From: Pseudeuparius sepicola
Lineage: Eukaryota > Arthropoda > Insecta > Coleoptera > Anthribidae
Direction: 5' to 3'
Assembly: GCA_963920635.1 (NCBI GenBank)
Contig: OY987301.1
Span: 12,058,501-12,122,500 of the forward strand
Length of the DNA: 64,000 bases
Shown in pieces: positions 48,971 through 61,440 of the stretch. Within the stretch, counting starts at the first letter, position 1. Each line of letters starts with the position of its first letter. The notes below the pieces were generated by a model. The model saw only the letters and a program-made list of their open reading frames with translations. It had not been told where the DNA came from and ran no database searches. The translations under genes and the position numbers were made by a program.

Positions 48971-50778
48971 CCTATAGACTGTAGACTATTTATTGGTGAC
49001 ACTGTATTAGATGATATTATATGCATATATTTCAGTTGACTCAGGTTGATTTTGTTTAGCGCAACTTGCACTTTCAAATGTCAAATCACTACAGATTTGC
49101 AGAACCTTATTTATCATATTCGATCAATATCGCAAATCCGCATTACAATATTTTCAATTAAAGAAAATTGCACTGCTTGGGATTAAGCCAATCAAAAATT
49201 ACTACAAAATACCGCTACTAATAAGAATCTCGGCAATTAACGGCCAGTGTTGAGAAATTAATTGCATTTTAATCACCGCTAAGTTGTGATAAGCCTATCT
49301 GCATTGCACTCTCAATTAGTATATTTTGCATTATTTTGCATACTGGAGAGTTGTTGTATACAGTTAGGCAACTAAGTTTTATTTTAGCGATGCCATTTGA
49401 TATGCTGATCGACTAAATGAGATACAGAAAGCTGGCTATTTCTTTTTGAGGGAATAAATTACAACGAAAGCGCAGAGGCTCGGCAAATGGCAAACGACTT
49501 GAACTAGGATAACACTTCGCCCCTTGAACAGTCTCTGAAATTGAAGAAACATATTTGCTTTACGAGAAACTCGACTATACTTTTCTTTCATAATGGTTAT
49601 TTGTTTAGTTTACAGGGTATTACAAAAAAAGTATGTCGATCCATTGACCACAGACACGTCGCGTCGGGTCAAAATAATGTGACTTTGTTATGCCATTATT
49701 TCATTAAATGCCTTTAAATGGGTATTAATGTAAACTCGGTTCGTTGGAAAAAACAATTTATGGCGTAGGCGTTTATAAGCGTGGCGCGGACTCAGCGAGG
49801 CGACAACTTGGTGCGCCAGATCGGAAGTTAAGGAAGAAGAACCCATTTTTTAAACGTTTTCTTAAAATTGTAGAAAACCGAGTATTTTTGGGGAAATATT
49901 ACAAAAGAAAGTCGTTTCCTATTTTTATGCGAGTGTCCGAAGATTTTCAAAATTTAAAATTTGGCATTAAAGCGGTAAATTGCAAAAAATACGAAATTCA
50001 ACATGGAAGCTACTAACTAGACTCTATTCTTAATCCATATTGTGTAGTCCATTTCTGATTTCCGCGTCTTGGAGTTTCTAACACTAACAGGAATCCCTTG
50101 TAAGGGAAACCACGAAGGCGTATGCGATTTCCCACGAAAACAAGACAATTATAACGGCAAGACAGCTCTCGATAAAAGGGAAAATGCCCCGATATAGAAC
50201 GATGAACAAAACGTCCGTTTTGTACGTCTGGCGTCATCGAAAGATTTATTGGATCTCCAGAACGTTCAATAGGATCTTAACAGTGTCGTTCCTTTTCACG
50301 GTGGGCGGTGGACCGGAGAAACTGATAAAGCCGGAATTAGAATGGCGCCCGATTGATTCTTTCGAAGGCGAAGGATCCGAATATGCGAGTTATTAACATC
50401 ATTGCTTGGATGAATGGTGGATGATCCCTTTACGTTATAATTGAGAAGAAGGCGCTAAGCGCCGGAGAATTTTAGTTCAATGAATGGTATTTAAATATGA
50501 AAAGAAGCTGTAAGTAAAAAGGAAGTCTTAAGGTCCAAAGAAATTTTAAGAAAGTAGAAACTGTAAGCGGAAGTCGAACTTTTTCTGTCGCTACATTATT
50601 CGCGCATGCAACGATAATAGTTTGCTCTTTTACTAAATCTAAATCACAAAATACAAATAAATTTAAAAGCAAGATTAAGAAGAAAAATAAGATTTTTAAA
50701 ATCTAATAATATTTTTTCCATTTGATGGTGCAAACTATTATAATTGTTCAAAAATTTGTGCGAAATATGGGAATTTCC
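48971..50778. other. Intronic stretch with a solo end and a duplicated segment
   Basis: A solo ttacagggtattacaaaaa end lies at about 49611. The 50186-50398 duplicate is listed separately. The 90-codon frame at 49744-50016 has no recognisable domain. Confidence 0.4.
50186..50398 (+). repeat. Segmental duplicate, copy 2 (partner 34640-34848)
   Basis: Shares the conserved 3' frame ending in SFEGEGSEYASY with copy 1, with scattered substitutions and a 3-bp in-frame indel. The two copies are about 15.5 kb apart in the same orientation. Confidence 0.75.
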
Positions 50779-51052
50779 TTAAAATCGGAAGTGAAGTGTC
50801 TCAAAATCGTCATTAAAAGCTCCGAAATCGGCACAGAAGTAGCCCATTATTGTAAGATTTTTTTCAATAAGTAAGCCTTGACGAGATGTAAACATCAAAC
50901 GTCAGACCCGGAGCCATCGCCCGTCAAAAGTGATCAAATATTCAAAACCCGGCCAATAAAGGCCCATTTAACTTTTCGTACACATTGCGAAATTGTTACC
51001 TATAGCAGCGCAATCTTTCAGTATAAATATTTTAGCAGGTTTGAATATCAAT

Positions 51053-53099
51053 ATACAGGGTGACCGTATTTCGAGTCTATGCATGGAGATCTTGGTTATC
51101 TTAAGAGATACGAGGTCGGTTAAATTAGGGTAAAGTTGCGCAATTTGATGCCGAGTAACATGGTAAAAAGAAATTTTGGCTGGCCATTTTCGTTTTGAAA
51201 ATAATGCGAAAAAACTGAAAATTGTCGTTTTCGTTTTTATTTTTTTTAACGAAAACGAATGGCGCTGGACATTTATAAGTTAAACATTATCAAGGCACTT
51301 TTTTACAAGGAATCTAAATATGTAGTTGCGCAATTTGATGCCGAGTAACATGGTAAAAAGAAATTTTGGCTGGCCCTTTTCGTTTTGGAAATAATGCGAA
51401 AAAACTGAAAATTGTCGTTTTCGTTTTTATTTTTTTTAACGAAAACGAATGGCGCTGGACATTTATAAGTTAAACATTATCAAGGCACTTTTTTACAAGG
51501 AATCTAAATATGTAGTTGCGCAATTTGATGCCGAGTAACATGGTAAAAAGAAATTTTGGCTGGCCCTTTTCGTTTTGAAAATAATGCGAAAAAACTGAAA
51601 ATTGTCGTTTTCGTTTTTATTTTTTTAAACGAAAACGAATGGCGCTGGACATTTATAAGTTAAACATTATCAAGGCACTTTTTTACAAGGAATCTAAATA
51701 TGTAGTTGCGCAATTTGATGCCGAGTAACATGGTAAAAAGAAATTTTGGCTGGCCCTTTTCGTTTTGAAAATAATGCGAAAAAACTGAAAATTGTCGTTT
51801 TCGTTTTTATTTTTTTTAACGAAAACGAATGGCGCTGGACATTTATAAGTTAAACATTATCAAGGCACTTTTTTACAAGGAATCTAAATATGTAGTTGCG
51901 CAATTTGATGCCGAGTAACATGGTAAAAAGAAATTTTGGCTGGCCATTTTCGTTTTGAAAATAATGCGAAAAAACTGAAAATTGTCGTTTTCGTTTTTAT
52001 TTTTTTAAACGAAAACGAATGGCGCTGGACATTTATAAGTTAAACATTATCAAGGCACTTTTTTACAAGGAATCTAAATATGTAGTTGCGCAATTTGATG
52101 CCGAGTAACATGGTAAAAAGAAATTTTGGCTGGCCCTTTTCGTTTTGAAAATAATGCGAAAAAACTGAAAATTGTCGTTTTCGTTTTTATTTTTTTAAAC
52201 GAAAACGAATGGCGCTGGACATTTATAAGTTAAACATTATCAATGCACTTTTTTACAAGGAATCTAAATATGTAGTTGCGCAATTTGATGCCGAGTAACA
52301 TGGTAAAAAGAAATTTTGGCTGGCCCTTTTCGTTTTGAAAATAATGCGAAAAAACTGAAAATTGTCGTTTTCGTTTTTATTTTTTTTAACGAAAACGAAT
52401 GGCGCTGGACATTTATAAGTTAAACATTATCAAGGCACTTTTTTACAAGGAATCTAAATATGTAGTTGCGCAATTTGATGCCGAGTAACATGGTAAAAAG
52501 AAATTTTGGCTGGCCATTTTCGTTTTGAAAATAATGCGAAAAAACTGAAAATTGTCGTTTTCGTTTTTATTTTTTTAAACGAAAACGAATGGCGCTGGAC
52601 ATTTATAAGTTAAACATTATTAAGGCACTTTTTTTACAAGGAATCTAAATATGTACGTAGAATATTATGGGGCTTATGTTTAAAAAAAGTAAAGCATAAT
52701 GTGTGACATATCATTTTAACCAGAAAAAGATTCTCTTCTCAAAAATTGAAAAATCCAATATGGCGCCCATAAGAAAAATAAAAGTTGATCGTCACATCTT
52801 TGTCCAGGGAGGCGAGAAAAAAATGCGAGGTCATATTTAGATTCCTTGTAAAAAAGTGCCTTAATAATGTTTAACTTATAAATGTCCAGCGCCATTCGTT
52901 TTCGTTTAAAAAATAAAAACGAAACCGACAATTTTCAGTTTTTTCGCATTATTTTCAAAACGAAAAGGGCCAGCCAAAATTTCTTTTTACCATGTTTCTC
53001 GGCATCAAATTCCGCAACTTTGCCCCAATTTAACCGACTCGTATCTCTTAAGATAACCAAGATCCCCAAGCATAGACTCGAAATACGGTCACCCTGTAT
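51053..53099. mobile_element. Inverted-repeat element whose left arm holds a 190-bp tandem array
   Basis: The left end atacagggtgaccgtatttc continues tcttggttatcttaagagat; the right end is its inverse, finishing acggtcaccctgtat. Arms are about 260 bp: the outer ~80 bp is single on both sides, while the inner ~180 bp is single on the right (about 52838-53020) and present as eight tandem copies on the left. About 180 bp of unique DNA (52655-52837) separates them. Confidence 0.92.
51135..52654. repeat. Tandem array, 190-bp unit, eight copies
   Basis: Units start at gttgcgcaatttgatgccga at 51135, 51325, 51515, 51705, 51895, 52085, 52275 and 52465. Spacing is exactly 190 bp. Copies differ at only a handful of sites, for example ggccattttcg versus ggccctttt, ttttttaac versus tttttaaac, and caatgcactt in one unit. 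The high identity implies recent amplification or homogenisation. Confidence 0.96.
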
Positions 53100-53420
53100 T
53101 TTTCATGGAGGCTGCACAACAGGCAGCTGGAATCTCTGTTGGGAAGCGCCGTGCCTCGTCATACTTGACCTAGGTAGAGCGATCGTCAAAGTCAAGCAAC
53201 GCCGCGCGTAGTCGGTTCGTGGACGGGTGATCCCTTATTATTATTTTCTTGCCTAATAAAACATTTTTTTTCGATTTCAAAAAAATATAACATGTACCTC
53301 GGCACTGAAGTTCTTTTTATGGCTCATACCTATATGTGGTCTATTTGCCTCGGCCAGAGGCCTCAGCAGCTAAATTCCACACGAGTCATAAACAGTTGAA
53401 CTTCTGTGCTTTGGTACAAT

Positions 53421-54371
53421 AACTATTATGTACTATTATCTATATAACGGATTTAATTAATCATAAATCATAATGTTCAAGCCAATGCATACTGTTTTTT
53501 CCACCATATTAAATTCTTGACGTGAATACTCATTTTGCCCTGTCCTCTGGATGAAATACAAAGAGATTCCGTCGTTGCGTAAAAATTCAAATCAAAACGA
53601 TTCAGCGGGAGGAAGAGACAAATCTAAAATGACGCGGCATTTTATGTCTGCGCGCATTTCTCCTCAATTATCCATCGGTCCTCTATGGGCCGCGTTCTAC
53701 CGAAAAGTGATCAAAGTCGGTTTTTCTCTGACAACGGTGGACGTTATGCGGGGAAATGAGGCATTTAATGCAATTTATTATATTGTAAAGCGCGAGATAG
53801 CAGCCAGCATTAATGTTTACGTCACACTTAAATGCCATCGGAAGACGACGCAGAGGCGGGGAACAGTGGCGTTGCGAAAACTGAATAGAGGCGACTTATG
53901 TTCATAAAGGGGTAACGGGGGGAGATAGTTATCGATTAAGAATTTTTGCAGAGCAGATTCTTTGTGCCATTAAAGGCATCTATGCGAAATTTAAGTAAAA
54001 CGTTACAGTAAAGTGCACTTTTATGCAGTTCATAAAATTTCATATATTTTTAAGGGATACGGTCAATTAATTTAGGATTTGGTTCCCCAGTGAAATACCT
54101 ACTTGTAAGATAAACAAGATTTATTCTTCTAAACTATTTTGTTTGCTACAATAATAATAATAATAATATACACCCCTGGACAAAATTGTCGTATATTCGC
54201 AAATTTTGCTTTAATTTTTTGAGTCAAATCACAAAACAATAAAACTGTTTAAGAAAAGAAAACTATATATATAGGAAAATGTAAAATATACCACAATTTG
54301 GTCAATGAGTATGATGAGTATATTATTTAATTTGGAAGAAAATGATAGAGAATTCAGTGACTAGTAATAGT
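53421..54371. other. Intronic stretch with an unrecognised 118-codon frame
   Basis: A plus-strand frame at 53551-53907 (start MKYKEIPSLRKNSNQND) lies in moderately GC-balanced DNA. I see no domain, splice borders or homology cue, so it is not called as a gene. Confidence 0.35.
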
Positions 54372-54950
54372 TATTTATGTACCAAGGCACTGAAGTTCAA
54401 CTTTTTATGACTCATGTGGAATTTAGTTGCCGAGGCCTCTGGCCGAGACAAATAAACCACATGAGTTATAAAAAGAACTTCAGTGCCCAGGTACATATAA
54501 TTTTTTTTTGAAATCGGAAAAAAGTTTTATTAGGCAAGGCAATAATAATAAGGGATCACCCGTCCATGAATCGAATACGCGCGGCGTTGCTTGACTTTGA
54601 CGATCGCGCTACCTAGGTCAAGTATGACAAGACACTGCTGCTTGTTGTGCAGCCTCCATAACAAATCTATTGATATTCAAACCTACTAAAATATTTATAC
54701 TGATAGATTGCGCTGCTATAGGAAACAATTTCGCAATGTGTACGAATAGTTAAATGGGCCTTTATTGGCCGGGTTTTGAATATTTGGTCACTTGACGGGT
54801 GATGGGTCCGCGTCTGACGTTTGATGTTTACATCTCGCCGAGGCCTACTTATTGAAAAAATCGTACAATAATGGGTTACTTCAGTGCCGATTTCTGAGCT
54901 TTTAATGACGATTTTGGGACACTTCACTGCCGATTTTAAGAAAAATATTT
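54372..54950 (+). repeat. Dispersed repeat R1, copy D
   Basis: Uninterrupted plus-orientation copy. It begins with a ~118-bp palindrome (54377-54493: gtaccaaggcactgaagttc against gaacttcagtgcccaggtac, around gccgaggcctctggccgag). It then continues with gggatcacccgtccatgaat to the cttcactgccgattttaaga end. It defines the full repeat better than the other copies. Confidence 0.82.
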
Positions 54951-55320
54951 TTTCCTCTAAAATATACACCACTGAAAGTATTAGAAGGAATATCGGTGAA
55001 AGAAAGATGTTCAATCAAAGGGTTCTATATCTTACTTTTTCTAGTAAGCCATGGATTTTGCGCCCCCTAGTGGTCATTTTAGGAACTTGAACATATTTTC
55101 CAGCGATTTCTCAAAGCTACATTTACTGTAATAAAAAATCAGGAAGTTCTGAATCAAGCGGTTTCCGAGATACCGTGTACTTTTAAACTTATGCAAATCC
55201 ATAAAATCATAATTTTTCGAGATAGTCGCCTGAACTTTGTTTTGTTTGAAAGGCCTTGAAAAACCGCTTCTTTTGACCTTATAACCATTTTCAAAATGCA
55301 AATCCACCATTTAGCGATTT
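54951..55320. other. Non-coding stretch
   Basis: No feature recognised. Confidence 0.4.
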
Positions 55321-56010
55321 TTTTTATTTAAAATTTGACACCACCGCGTTAATAAGGACACCCAGAAACCTCCATATACCACAATTGAACAAAAAATAGA
55401 CAGAAAGTTCCTTTCTGCAGGGTGTCAAAGTTGAGCAAAATATGAATTTTAAAGTAAACTGGCAAGTTAAGTAATGCCATGTAATCCTCTCAAAATAGTT
55501 GAATGGTCAACAGGACCACTCAAAGTATTGGTGTGCAAAGATCCAATACAAAATATACAGGGTGTATTTATCCCATCTGAAAGTACTGAATTTTTTGGGG
55601 TCAACAATTTAGTAGGTATATCTAAACCGCCCCAGACAGTATAAACGAACTAAGTCTAAAAAAATACAGAAACCTGCCAGTCCATATAGGTTAGGATGGC
55701 TGGTGTGCCACAACAGGAAACGCACAGAAAATGTATCTTAGACAGTGACTTTGTTGAGAAAGTTCAGATAATTTAAATTGTTTTTTATTTATTGGTTGGC
55801 ATTTTGTAAAGAAATAAGTTACTTTTGTATTTATTAATATTTTTCAATGATTCCAAAGCACTCTTGAAAGCATTTTGAAATGGCCCAGAGAAAAATGCCC
55901 TGTAAATTTTTGTATTGCTTACCAACACTTTGAGTGGTTCTACCGACCATTCAACTGTTTTGAGGGGATTGCATGGCACACTTGCCTTGCCAGATGCCTT
56001 TCAAATTCCA
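55321..56010 (-). mobile_element. Diverged, truncated copy of the 8203-9356 fold-back element
   Basis: The block tgacaccaccgcgttaataa through gttcctttctgcagggtgtc matches the left arm at 8391-8480. The central block (aaacctgccagtccatatag, caacaggaaacgcacagaaa) matches 8800-8900 in inverse, so this copy lies in the opposite orientation. The outer acagggtg termini are missing. Confidence 0.78.
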
Positions 56011-56687
56011 ATAGACTTTCATAAATTACCAAATATTTACACGCCAACATTATTACTCGTATAACACACTGCACATTGCTGAACAATTTTTTACACTTAA
56101 ATGTTAATAAACAATATAAATCTCAACAAAAAAGAACCGAAAACGTCAATAGTAAAAGGCGCCTAACCTTTAAAAGCTTTAGCGACGCCGTTCAAATTTA
56201 CGAATGAATAGAGGTCACATAGAGGTGGAAGCGGGTGGAACATAACAGCCACTGTGTTGTCGTATGCTTTGGTAGCTTAGAAGTGAACGTCCACTAGAAA
56301 TAATTCTATTTTACACAATATGTTATTTTTTTGTAATTTTGTCCCTTGTGCTATTAGTTATTAATTCGAAGTCCCGACACGTCGCCACCTTGATACGCCA
56401 CTGGCCCGGTAGATACGGGGCCCCTTTTTTGCAGACTGCGTCGGGTGGCCGCGGGCGCCGCGTCTCATTAATCTGAAGGAGCCTTTTGCATGCCCGTAAT
56501 TAGGGTTAATTAAAGATGAAAGTAATTAATTAATATTTGAAACGGGAAACGTCGCTCGGATGTCTCCGCCCCCCTCCCCCCCCAGCTCGTCGTTTTTTAA
56601 TGGCGCTTCCCGCCTAGACCTCCCTGACATCTCGATGAGGAGACGGAAGATGACCTGATGTGCGAGGTTTTGATGCTGGAGCAGTCG
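56011..56687. other. Non-coding stretch
   Basis: GC-balanced near 56380-56690. A C-rich run (ccgcccccctccccccccag, 56566-56585) resembles an acceptor tract, but no credible coding frame follows it before the transposon at 56696. Confidence 0.4.
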
Positions 56688-56695
56688 CTCGTGCC

Positions 56696-58023
56696 CAGTG
56701 GCGGATTACCCTATAGGCAGAGTAGGCTATAGCCTAGGGGCCCAAGGCTTTAGGGGGCCCGTTGAATTCGGAATTGGAAAAGGTTTTACATTTTGCATTT
56801 TGCAATTGCAAATTTCAGAAAAAGAAAACATCACTCCTTATTTTTTCATCTAGGCTGTTGGGTACTCTTTTAGTCCACTCACATCAGAAACAACAAAGCA
56901 ATTAAAAATAATAAAACGATGAGTATGGTGTTCCTCAGACGAGCTCGGTTCCAAGTGGAGCAAAAAAAAAGAAAAATTGCAAAATTAAAGGCTTCAAGGC
57001 AAGCCGAAGTTTTGCAAAATGTTCTAAAAATAAATGTTTTTTTTTTCAAAAAAAGGCATTAATACTAATACCTACCACTGAATGTCAAAATGCGTGTGAA
57101 TTATCGAAAAGTTGAAGGTAGGTTGAACTTTTTCTGCTGAAATTTGAAAAATTAAGCTTAGGGGATTTGCTTGCTTCCTGTTTTTGGTTTTTGTTCTCTA
57201 GGTAGGTATACCTATGCATTTTTTTGTGTTTTTTTTATCTTTTTCAGTTTTTTTTTGCTCTTTAGGTCTCGCTTTAGATAGATATTATTTTTTCCTTTGT
57301 TTTAGAAGTATTTGTTGAGAACAAAAATCTGAATCCTTAAGACTCAATGTACAGCACGTGCGTGGTGATTCAACATTTTGACCCATAAAAGGGCTTTTTT
57401 CGATCTGCAGCAAGTTAACACGCATAATTTTAAACTTTTGGTCAATACAAATTTTAATCTAAATAATTACTCACATTTTGAGATAAAAATAATTTAAAAA
57501 TATTTATCACAATGGCAGTTATTATAGTATTTGTGCAAAAAGCTTAATAACGGCCATTCTGATAAATAATTTTAAATAATTTTTGTCTCAAAATGTGAGT
57601 AATTACTTAGGTTAAAATTTGCATTGACCAAAAGTTTTGAATTATGCGTGTTACTCGCTACAGATCGAAAAAAGCCATTTTATGGGTCAAAATGTTGAAT
57701 CACCACATACGTGCTGTACATTGAGTCTTAATAATATAGAAACCAAAAAAAATATGGCAAGCTTTGCAAGTATAAAAGCCAGGAAAAAAGGTTTTAATTA
57801 ATAATAAGTACATATTATATATTGTATCTACTCTGTTCTTAGAACATAAAGTTAAATGTTAAATTAATATATTTTTTTCAATATGTCCTTTTCTAAAATA
57901 AATAAAATTGTTGATAAAAAACTATCCGAACTTAAAATTTTACCTATTTTTTTTATTGCGACGGGTCAAGGGGTCCTTAAATAAATTTAGCCTAGGGCCC
58001 AACATAGCTCTAATCCGCCCCTG
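56696..58023. mobile_element. hAT element, 1328 bp, with 8-bp TSD
   Basis: Left end CAGTGGCGGATTACCCTATA; right end inverse-like, agctctaatccgcccctg. They are flanked by a perfect 8-bp duplication, ctcgtgcc, at 56688-56695 and 58024-58031. Subterminal ggctatagcctaggggccc on the left faces tagcctagggccc on the right. A MITE is nested at 57337-57730. I found no transposase domain. Confidence 0.92.
57337..57730. mobile_element. ~394-bp MITE nested in hAT
   Basis: It begins ttaagactcaatgtacagca and ends with the inverse, tgctgtacattgagtctta, continuing to ttaa. Arms extend about 150 bp each (ttcaacattttgacccataa; aattactcacattttgagat). The terminal ttaa on both sides could be a TTAA (piggyBac-type) or TA (mariner-type) target. 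Confidence 0.85.
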
Positions 58024-58031
58024 CTCGTGCC

Positions 58032-61000
58032 CCGTAAATTGGCTATAAACTCGGCGGTTGTTTATAGGTTAGGCGTTGAGCGACATCCTGCCTATTAGTG
58101 ATGCGATTGGTTTTTTTACCAATTAAATATAAATAGTTTAGTCCTTCTAAATATGCTTTGAGTGTTTCCAGAGTGTTCGTGTATAGCCGCGTGTCGGTAT
58201 GAGCCTACGGCTCGTGTCGTAATGAATATTAGTCCCTTAATAACCATGAAATATGGGTTGCATACACTATTTTTTCTACGAGCAGTCAATAAAATGTTTC
58301 GTTTGTTTTTGCGCATTTTACGGGTAATATACTTATTTACAAATATAAAATGCATTAGTGTACTTTTTTGGCCGAGGAGGTTGTTTAAAGGCGCAGATAA
58401 TGTTGCGATCTAGACCTTCACAATATGTTTAAAGAAAAACAGTGGTAAATTCAATTTTAAAGTTTTTGAAAAATGTTTATAATAATAATTAGACACAAGT
58501 TATTTTATTTTTCTATTTCAGAAAATTTTATTCTTAGTAAAAGTTTTTGGATTTAATTTCAATAGATATAGTAAAGTCACTTGAAACAGCATAAAAACTC
58601 TAATTTGCGTCACAAAAAGACTATAGGACATAATATTTCACTTTTAAGGTTTTTTTTTAAGGTTGTCGTCAAACACAACGTAAAGGTTAATGCACCATAT
58701 AATATTGTCAAAAGCTCTCTAAAAAGCCATATCGATTATAAATATATTTACGCAAGTATATCCTAACATCTGTGAAATTATGACACGGCTATCCACCACC
58801 GCATTTCGCTGCACCAGTGGCCAGCCGTCGAACAGTGTAACCCATACAAGTATTGGTGATATTATATTAGGAGAGCATACAGTCATTTGTTTTTACTACA
58901 ATATCTATCTTCTCCGTCTCCTTCATCTCTTTTTACTACTATTACCAGGTTCGGTTTAATACGTTTAAAAAAGTGTTTTGTCTCTTATTTTATTGCCGAG
59001 GCGCCTGTTCTCGAGTTACCCTGGTAAAATATAAATGAACTCACTTAGAACACAGTGATATACGGGGCGCCATCTAATATAGCATTTACCACGCTCTGCT
59101 ACTGGTAAAAATGACAGACTTATCAGCAGAAATCACCCGTATAAAATTCAAAGGTTTTTATGCGGTCGACGTCGACCTAGTCGAGGAGGCAGCCAATAGG
59201 AAAGCGAGCGTAGCGATTTCATTGGTCGGCGTTTCGGAGAGCATGGAGCAGGCGTCGACGTGGGCCAGTTAGGCCAGTATAACCAGTGCCGTGCACGGAA
59301 ATAAGGATTGCGCTTTATTTTACGGATTTTGGTTTTGTGTATAGATTTTTGTGTGGTGTTGTTTTGTGTGAAACAAAATTATTGGTTTGCTTTGGTTTGA
59401 ATTATTTTAAAGCTTATTTTATTCTTTTTTAGGGCATTTAAATAATTTTTTTATAATATTATTAACGGTCGCGCATCGTCTAAGACACGGCCTTTTTTAC
59501 AAAGCAAACGCCGCCCATTAGTGTTTTTATGCTGTTCCAAGTCAAAGTCTATACATAGACTTTGGTTCCAAGTGACTTCATTTATACCATACCTACCCTT
59601 TTCAGTGTCCTATTAATTTTACCATAGGATGTTAGTAACAGTATATGAAGAAGTCTATGATATTGAAAATCGGTATTTGGGGTTTTACGATATGGCAAAA
59701 CCAACTGAACTATTCATTATTTCCTTAAATACATGCCTAATATCACAGACCTATATAGCTATAGGTCTGTGCTAATATACATATATTATGTACTTTCATT
59801 ATTTTTGGAAGTCTTATTTTAATCACAGCAGGCCATGGGAAATGTGCATTTTCAAAAATTATATAGGTACAGGATGTATATATTTTGGAGGAGGTACTTA
59901 TTTTATTAGAGAAAAATTTGAGAATTGATCAACTTGTGAAAAAATAATGAATTGTCTCGAGTTAAAGTAATACTCATACTGTAGGTATATGGTTCGTACA
60001 ACACAAATTCCGTTGCACGTCATCAATAACAATTAATGACGAAAATTGTGCTACCAACGTTTTATATGAAAACAGATGTGATTTTGTGTGTTGATATATG
60101 AATTTGGCCTAGTATTATGTTGGTACCGCTGTTAACGCTACGGGCGACGTTGCCGAATTTACAACCGCCAGAGCCCGAGTTATAAGTTATAACCTCGTGG
60201 ACGCGCACGTGAACGTTTCCACGCGTTTTGCATTGTTTACCGGCTTGGTGTACGTTTTTCGAGGTTTTGCTATACTTAATTTGCGACCGAGTAAAACAAC
60301 TGTTCTTTTAAGAACAAAGTTAGTAATAATTTTGAGGATATTGGGCTTGTAAAATGTGGTTTAAAAATATGGTGAATGCGACGGTTATTGTTTATATCCT
60401 TATTTATCACGATACGGCAACGCTGCGTCCCTATGACGAGTCTTTTCCAATGCCGTATACGATGACGTGCATCGGAATTTGTTTTGTACAAACCATATGT
60501 AGTTATCGTTCCTTCCAACATTTTGCGCTGAATACAAAAGAAAAACAGATTCTTACGACGACCAGGCCAGGTAATCAACGAAAACTTTTTAAATTTCAAG
60601 CTGGATATTTCCCGAAAGCCGCATGAACGGCCAAAAGCAATTTATGATTTTTGTAAGCGCCGGCGTCCGAAAATAAATCGGAAAAATTGCGAAACATCAT
60701 TAGAGGCAACCCAATTAAAAAGTTAGCATAACTCGGTGGGCATCTCGAGCGGCGATCGCGAGCGGGCCGATTAAAAAAACCGGCGAAGCCCGAAGTTTAA
60801 ATTGAAATTCTGACGAATATAAATTATTAACTTTGAGACTCGGCGCGGCCGACAATGGATAAGGGACTCTTTAAATTTCATTTGCACCTGCCGGAATATT
60901 TTACCCACATTTTACATGGAAGCAGTAATTAAATTGATTGTTGTCCTTTCCGCTGGTGGAAATTAGACGATATTACTTGGCGACATTGCGGTGGGGGAAT

Positions 61001-61440
61001 AATTTATTTTCCTCTCGTTTTTCGTTTTTCCGGCGCTGTATTTTAGCCGGGTATATACGTGTCTGGCGGGGACAGGGAATTTAGTTTCTTTGTGGTTCCC
61101 ACTGTGCGACTGAAAACGCTGATTTATCGGAGCGCTGACCAGGCGCAGGATATATTGGTGCCAATTAGATGAAATGAGGCTGCTAGCTAGCGGGTTAGAT
61201 TTATTTATTAGCTCCGATTTTTTTGTTGTTCGTTACTTGTGTCAGCGACTTTTTCTACGATTCCGTTATTGGGAGAGTTTGCGCACATAATAACTCCAAA
61301 AATTAATTTAATTAAACATTAACAATAATAAAAGCAGCTTATAATACATACAGAACAACGTTTTTGGAGGTTCGTAATGATCTTTGATGGATAGTTTTTA
61401 AAATAAATTTTAAAGTAGCCCATGGTGACATGCAAGAATA
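58032..61440. other. Intronic stretch, partly low-repeat
   Basis: 60060-61260 is GC-balanced and free of transposon ends, resembling conserved intronic DNA. Around 59160-59280 the word gtcgacgtcgacctagtcga forms a small palindrome. 59386-59445 is a diverged fragment of the 22352-22716 hairpin. The overlapping frames at 60276-60626 lack recognisable domains. Confidence 0.4.

Larger units (their letters stand above)
50779..53420 (-). repeat. Dispersed repeat R1, copy C, split by a nested element
   Basis: R1 occupies 50779-51052 and 53100-53420 in reverse orientation. Sequence on the two sides (ttgaatatcaa, then tttttcatggaggctgcaca) is continuous in the other copies. The right part ends in a ~125-bp palindrome (53293-53418: gtacctcggcactgaagttc against gaacttctgtgctttggtac). 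Confidence 0.82.

Noticed and set aside
51135..52654. Regular repeats resembling a CRISPR array
   Set aside because: The 190-bp units are directly adjacent, with no unique spacers, and the context is a eukaryotic transposon.
53551..53907. 118-aa frame as a host gene
   Set aside because: No recognisable domain or exon borders; codon use resembles the background.
55321..56010. Internal inversion relative to the 8203-9356 element
   Set aside because: With inverted arms on both sides, a copy in the opposite orientation gives the same picture, so no inversion event is needed.
60276..60626. Overlapping 107-aa and 90-aa frames as a gene
   Set aside because: They overlap on opposite strands, have no domain, no splice context and no codon bias.
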